Positions 58,733-64,000 of a stretch of DNA of 64,000 nucleotides are shown piece after piece. The stretch's first letter is position 1; each line of letters opens with the position of its first letter. The position numbers and the translations under genes are program-made. The DNA is from Paratinospora sagittata (lineage: Eukaryota; Streptophyta; Magnoliopsida; Ranunculales; Menispermaceae): assembly GCA_035771175.1 (NCBI GenBank), contig CM069605.1:24754288-24818287 (forward strand), written 5' to 3'. The notes beneath the pieces were generated by a model, which saw only the letters and a program-made list of their open reading frames with translations, was not told the origin of the DNA and made no database searches.

Positions 58733-59620
58733 GGTGACAACCCTTTCACTCCTCCAATGCTAAACGTTGATAACTTTATGGCTTGGAGAATTAGGATAAG
58801 AGCTTTCATTAAGGCTCAATCATGTAACATGTGGGATATTGTTTCAAATGGACCATTTATACCCACAAAGACCATAAATGGGGTTGAAGTCCCTAAACTT
58901 AGGAAGAAATGGGATAGGAAAGAAAAACATTTAGTTAGACTTGATGATCTAGCTAGAAGCATACTTTTGAGTAGCATTTCCCAAAAGAAAATAGATAGAG
59001 TTTCTTCATGTGCATCTTCTAAGGATATCTGGACTTGATTAGAAGAACTTTATGGTGCTTCATTTGCTTCCTCATCTTCATGTGAAGATAAGGAAAATGT
59101 AGAACATATTTGTCTTATCTCTAATATTGATGGATGTTCTACAAATATCATTGATCTTTCTTTTGATGATTTGTCTGTTGCTAATAAGTTTCTTGAAATT
59201 GAATTTGACAAACGCATCCAAAAGAATGAGAAACTAAAGAACATGATAACTAATGTTATGGATGAGTTGGAAACTCTCCAAAATTACTACAATGATGTTT
59301 TTGAGGAAAATGAAGTCTTTCTTGAAGAAAAAGTGGATATGAAAAATGAAAATATCATTCTTCAAGAAAGGTTAAAAGAGTTGACCAAATTAGTGACCAA
59401 GGTTGCTAATGAAAAGGAGAATTTAAAAAGAACTCCACGTTAGAGAAACAATTAGACAAATCAAATGTTAGATACTTTAAGCCCAAGACATGTCATAGGA
59501 ACCTTAGAAATCCTTTTAAGGATATATATCACAAAATGGCATGGGTGCCCAACGAATTATTCCTTAATGCTAGAGTCCCAAAATCAAAAGGAGTATGGGT
59601 AAAAAAGGCTATGGTTTACC
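58733..59620 (+). pseudogene. gag: SIRE-like gag, element 5, shortened
   Basis: Reading begins 'GDNPFTPPMLNVDNFMAWRI' (ATG at 58757 is the first in frame). N-terminal core 'FIKAQSCNMWDIVSNG' and 'KLRKKWDRKEKHLVRLDDLA'. A TGA at 59037 follows 'SSKDIWT' (probably CGA to TGA). The reading then goes directly to the acidic/coiled C-terminal part ('ANKFLEIEFDKRIQKNEKL', 'LKELTKLVTKVANEKENL'), skipping the middle capsid region of SIRE gag. A TAG ends it at 59443; a decayed tail with 'MAWVPNELFLNARVPKSKG' runs to about 59630. No zinc knuckle or pol follows. Confidence 0.75.
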
Positions 59621-62600
59621 AGATTACATAGATTTTCCTTATTGAACCATAACCTAAGCTTCTTGGCCTTAGACATCTAGGCCTTAATCACTTTAAGCGA
59701 TTTTCATTTATGTCCTATGTGCTTATTTATATTCTTTATGACATTTGGAAGTATTAGGCTTGATCAAATTACCTTTATCTCATAATGCCTATGATTGTCT
59801 ATTGCATTGAACTTGTCTAAATTCTTATTCACATTGTTCAATGCTTAATGCGTGCAAAAGCATGCAAAGTATGTAATTTAGAACTTATCTTTGTGAACAT
59901 GTTTATATTGTATATTTGCGTTTACTTGTTCAAAGAATACTTTATGCATTTGTTACATCATAAGAATGTATGCTTGTATTAAATGGTATGTGTTTCATGA
60001 ATATATTCATCCATTTAATATCTTAAGAACATTTTGAGCATGATACAATATTTTCATTGATATGAGCTTGCTTAGAATTAAATCAGTTGAATTGCTCATA
60101 TATATGCTTGTATGCTCATGATCTTAGCAAATGGACTAGAATTAAGAATTATTCATTAGAGTCCGTATCTCTTGCATTTTATGATCAAAATGATTCATAT
60201 CTTTGAAAAGTACAAGGTTTTTTTTAAGTAATAGTGGCCTTCTTCAAACTTTATTTAAATTGACACTTACTTCCTTGGAGATGGTTAAGCTTAGTCTAAG
60301 AATTTAGATTCTTAGCAATCATGAGAAGACTTTGAAAGTTTCTTCTCCAACCAAACTAAGGAAACCTTACTTATGCTCCTTATGCTTATTAATGATCTTT
60401 GATCATATCATAGAAAAGGGGTTAGTAAGGACAAATATAAGTTGATCCTTCATTTGAGCTTAACTAAAAATTTATGGGATCAAACAAAGAAAAACAAAAA
60501 TGATCGTCTTAGAGTCCGTGAATTAGAAACAAATACTGTAGTCTCTAGAAATCGTTATCTAAGACTAAGACTTATGTTTCTTCAATCTCATCTATTTAGA
60601 AGTCTTAGTGGCCCTACAAAGATTATCAATTCACATAAGCCTCTCCATAATTTATAAATTTTAAAAGGTTTTGATTTCACATGAATGAATATTGTATGCT
60701 TGATTCACATTCACTTGTATTTATTCCTATAGAAATGAATTGAATGACTAAAATGATCCTCACTTTTTATTCATAATAGATTTTAGTCATACACTTGGAC
60801 AAATTGAACATGCTAGCTTTCATAAATGAGCATTGATGTGTCATCATGCTTATATAATCATGAATGTTTTGTTGCCTTCTATGATTGATCAGTGAATGTC
60901 TATATTTGGTTGATAAAATAGAAGGAAACATGTTCATAATGCAATTTGCTATATCATGATTTTTCCTTGCCAATTTACCATCTTTAATCATGATCATGTT
61001 ATCATAAGTCGTTTTAATGCGTGCTCATGTACTAAAACTCTTATTATACTTTTGAGTTTGCATATAGAGAGAGTGTCATGTTTCATTTTAAGTGTTGATA
61101 TATGATTGATGTGCTTATTTATGATCCTAAACAATCATGAAATCTTATATGATCATGACTAGTATCCCTTAAGGATAAATGAGTGAAATTGTATTTTCAT
61201 TGCTTGTTATTCACTCTATCTTGAAGAAAACTCATATGAAATGACTATCTTGCTTTACAATTCTTATCTTTTGAAATCTTAGTCATTTTTATGATTGAAT
61301 TTGTCTCATGTTTATAAAGATATTCAATCTAGTATGACAAATTCAAACTAAGTGACTTAGTTGACCATGAGCCCAAATCTATATCAAACTAATAGGTTTA
61401 GAATGAATGATAAAGACTTGAGCAACTACATTTTCATATTTAAGTCACTCAAGTCATTTGCCATGTGTTGTACTTCACTCAATTTGCTTTAAAACATAGT
61501 AAATATAATTGATAATTGTGTTGTGATTAACATTATATATCATTCATGCTTATCAATGTCAAATGCTTGCAATACGAGAGTCGTGCTTATATATCCATCT
61601 ATCATATTGCTCTTTATGTGATGCCATAGGCTTGTGCTATATATCTTTGAATTTAAAATGCCTATGTATGTGTGAATGTGATGCTTATACGCTTGACATA
61701 CATTGAGTTCTACTTAGGCTCATATTCATCATAATTCTTGAGTTAAAATTGTTTTGATCACCTCTATAACATATACACTTCTCTTGATCAAAACATAGAC
61801 TATGCTAAGCTCTAGTGCTATATAATCCATGTTTCGAATCATGTCTATCTTAATGAAAAATAGGATGCCTATGCTTATACTTATATATTTTGGCATTCAT
61901 GTTCCATTCATACGTGTGTTTGATGCATTGCTTGAATTTCAAATCCTATATGCATCAATTACTTTGAAATTTGATTTCTAATGGATGCATTGAGTTTTTA
62001 AACTACATTTTGCATCTCATTAGAATCATGATAGCTAGGCCATGCTTAATCATAATTTATTTTGCCTATGCTATGATCTTGATGTATGCTCATGCTATGA
62101 GTGATATACATGACAAAGCAAATATCATTTTAGGCCATGTTCCTTATATATATATCAAAATTTTGTCTATGCCTAATACTATGAGAATGATTGTTTGTGC
62201 CTCAAATTCTTTATGAATTCATCTCTTCGCAGATTTTTCTCACTTTACATGTTTTGATGCTTCTTAATCGTATATTTATGCATCTACAAGTTTAAAATTG
62301 GCTATGTTATGCAAATATTCAATATCCTATCTAACTAACATACGAACCTTCTGAGCTAAAATTTTTCAAATCTTTATCTTCTTTTATTTCTCCATGAGCT
62401 TGAATTCTCATTCTTGAATCTCATGTGTATCTTATGGTGTGGCATTTACTATGCATTCATGTGTGCTTAATCTTGATTGCATATCATGAATCCTCTTGAG
62501 TTTTGAGTGCATAGATTTAGGGGGAGTCTCTATCTCTTTTTGAAATCAGGAGCTCTCGTGTTTTGATGCCTAGGTCATAGGACTTTCTCCATGAGAGTCT

Positions 62601-62785
62601 AGATAATTCTTTTATTCTTTTCGATGATATCAAAAGGGGGAGAAATAGTTGAACCTTGATAAACACCATTTGTTGATAGTATGTATGTTCTTCATACTTA
62701 ATATTTATGATCATACTATCTTGCATTATATAGTTGTTATGTTTATCGAGTTTATATTGTTTGCCATCATCAAAAATGGGGAGAT
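59621..62785 (+). mobile_element. Noncoding interior of element 5
   Basis: About 3.1 kb, very AT-rich, rich in 'catgcttat' and 'ttgatcat' words, with no pol or env-like motif I can read on either strand. 'gatatcaaaagggggagaaat' (about 62625) and 'catcaaaaatggggagat' (62767-62784) are purine tracts of the SIRE type; the second is the 3' polypurine tract. ORFs here have no recognisable motifs. Confidence 0.55.
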
Positions 62786-64000
62786 TGTTGACTTAAGTGA
62801 TTTTCTACTTAGTTTTCACCTAAGTGTTTTGATGCTAACAAACAATATAACAAATGGTGCTAATGATTTCATTTAGTATATTCTAGCACCTAAAGTAGAA
62901 AAGAGTCATTACAAGATCAAAATACTTCAAGTCCCTCAAGCAAAGGTTCATAGAAAATCAAAGTTTGGACAACTTGGAGGAAAGAAGAAACAAGAGGTTG
63001 AGAGGTTGAGAGGTCTATGTGTCTAAAATTAGGATGTAACCTTCTTGCTTTTCATTTTGCTCAATCATTCTTTAAAATTAATTCATGCATTAAGTTTTCT
63101 TTAAAAATGATTTTCAAGTGTTCAAACATGTTTGGTTCATGTTCGTAAACTATTTCAAACTTATTTGAATCATATTTGCATTTGTTTTAATCAAAATCAT
63201 ATTTTTACAAAGTTTTTCAAAACTTATTGGTCGAAGTTTTCAAGTTCAATTTATTTTGAACTTGGACTTGTTCTCTTTTTCTGAAATGATTTCAATGTGT
63301 TTTAATAATCAAAGTTGATATGTTTTCATCATATTTTGTTCCCCAAATAATTTCATAAAGTTAGATGTTCGAAAAATCAAGAAAACACAAAAATTTCATA
63401 GCAAACTAGCTCAAAACCACTAGAGTGCAACCGAAGTGTTTGCTAGCATTTTCAAATGGGTTTAGAAATGGCTCCAATAGATGAAAAGTGAGCTTTTCAT
63501 GAATTTTAAGATATAATATGTGTATATTTGGTGTAAGATAGGTCGGGTAACCAAACAAAAATTTCTCAAATTGAGTAAGACACTCACCAAGGAAAATGAC
63601 ACTCATGAACTGTTTGAAATTTTCTGGGAAGTATAGTAGGATGCTCATGAATTGTCTGAAAATTTATAGCCAGTGTAGCAGGATGCTCATCCACCTACAG
63701 GACGCTCATGAGTAGTCCAAACTTTCTGGGTGCGATCCCAACGATCGAAAAACAATCATTTTAATCCCCCAACGGTTAGTTTCTTGTGTCTAATGGCTAG
63801 TACTCATTTCTAATCTATAAATACATGTACTTAGGCTATTTTAAACACAAGAGAGACAACCATGTGATTCTAGGGAGTGTTTTCAGAATCAATCATTTTA
63901 TCATTTCAGAAACCCTTGAACTTAGAGATGTTGATTTGAATATTGGATTTCAAGCTTTCTCTTTGTGCATCATTTAAAGCTTCTTCAAAATCATTCTCTT
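62786..64000 (+). mobile_element. SIRE-like element 5: 3' LTR, cut by window end
   Basis: Starts TGTTGACTTAAGTGATTTTC after the polypurine tract. It has GGATGCTCATGA and GGACGCTCATGAG motifs at 63590-63705, 'taatctataaatacatg' (TATA, about 63815), and continues past 64000. Confidence 0.8.

Overview
This is plant nuclear DNA made almost entirely of nested, decayed LTR retrotransposons. I see no host protein-coding gene, rRNA or functional tRNA gene. The plant origin rests on the element families: Ty1/copia SIRE/Maximus-like elements with an extra envelope-like ORF, Athila-like and Tekay-like Ty3/gypsy LTRs, a CRM-clade chromovirus, and initiator-Met tRNA primer sites (TGGTATCAGAGC). The AT-rich composition and long LTRs suggest a flowering plant with a large repetitive genome, probably a eudicot. 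The species cannot be told. A CRM element hints at, but does not prove, a (peri)centromeric position.

Layout. 1-5.25 kb: + strand Athila-like debris carrying a 2.8 kb copia solo LTR. 5.29-8.96 kb: minus-strand Athila-like gag and LTR, with a 441 bp palindromic insertion in gag. 8.96-13.28 kb: a nearly complete but dead minus-strand copia element. 13.28-16.43 kb: low-information DNA with one SINE, a copia RNase H remnant and its LTR. 16.43-21.90 kb: a Tekay-like solo LTR (target duplication TATAT) that contains a copia solo LTR (target duplication CATTT). 22.1-36.2 kb: two SIRE-like elements in opposite orientation. 36.2-52.6 kb: a third SIRE-like element, minus strand, broken by a CRM element (37456-43393, target duplication GTTGT) in its env-like gene, a solo LTR in gag, and another solo LTR in its own 5' LTR. 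52.65-58.27 kb: a Tekay-like LTR and an Athila-like 3' half. 58.27-64 kb: a further SIRE-like element (LTR end, PBS, shortened gag, long noncoding interior, 3' LTR running off the window).

The most notable signal is in the SIRE-like elements. (1) Where the interior can be read, gag is followed not by pol but by a short noncoding stretch and an env-like gene. This is seen in two elements and partly in a third, and suggests a pol-less gag+env-like family that must borrow reverse transcriptase and integrase. (2) Their LTRs carry two kinds of hairpin array. Upstream of the TATA box is a roughly constant GGACGCT...AGCGYCC stem with variable loop. Downstream is a variable stem that co-varies around a constant loop (A-A/T-CC-C/T-GTAA), as expected for RNA structure. 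(3) The GGACGCT motif also lies upstream of the env-like gene, next to a TATA box, as if that gene had its own promoter. Two palindromic insertions built from tRNA-like units, with TG...CA ends and 5 bp target duplications, are also unusual.
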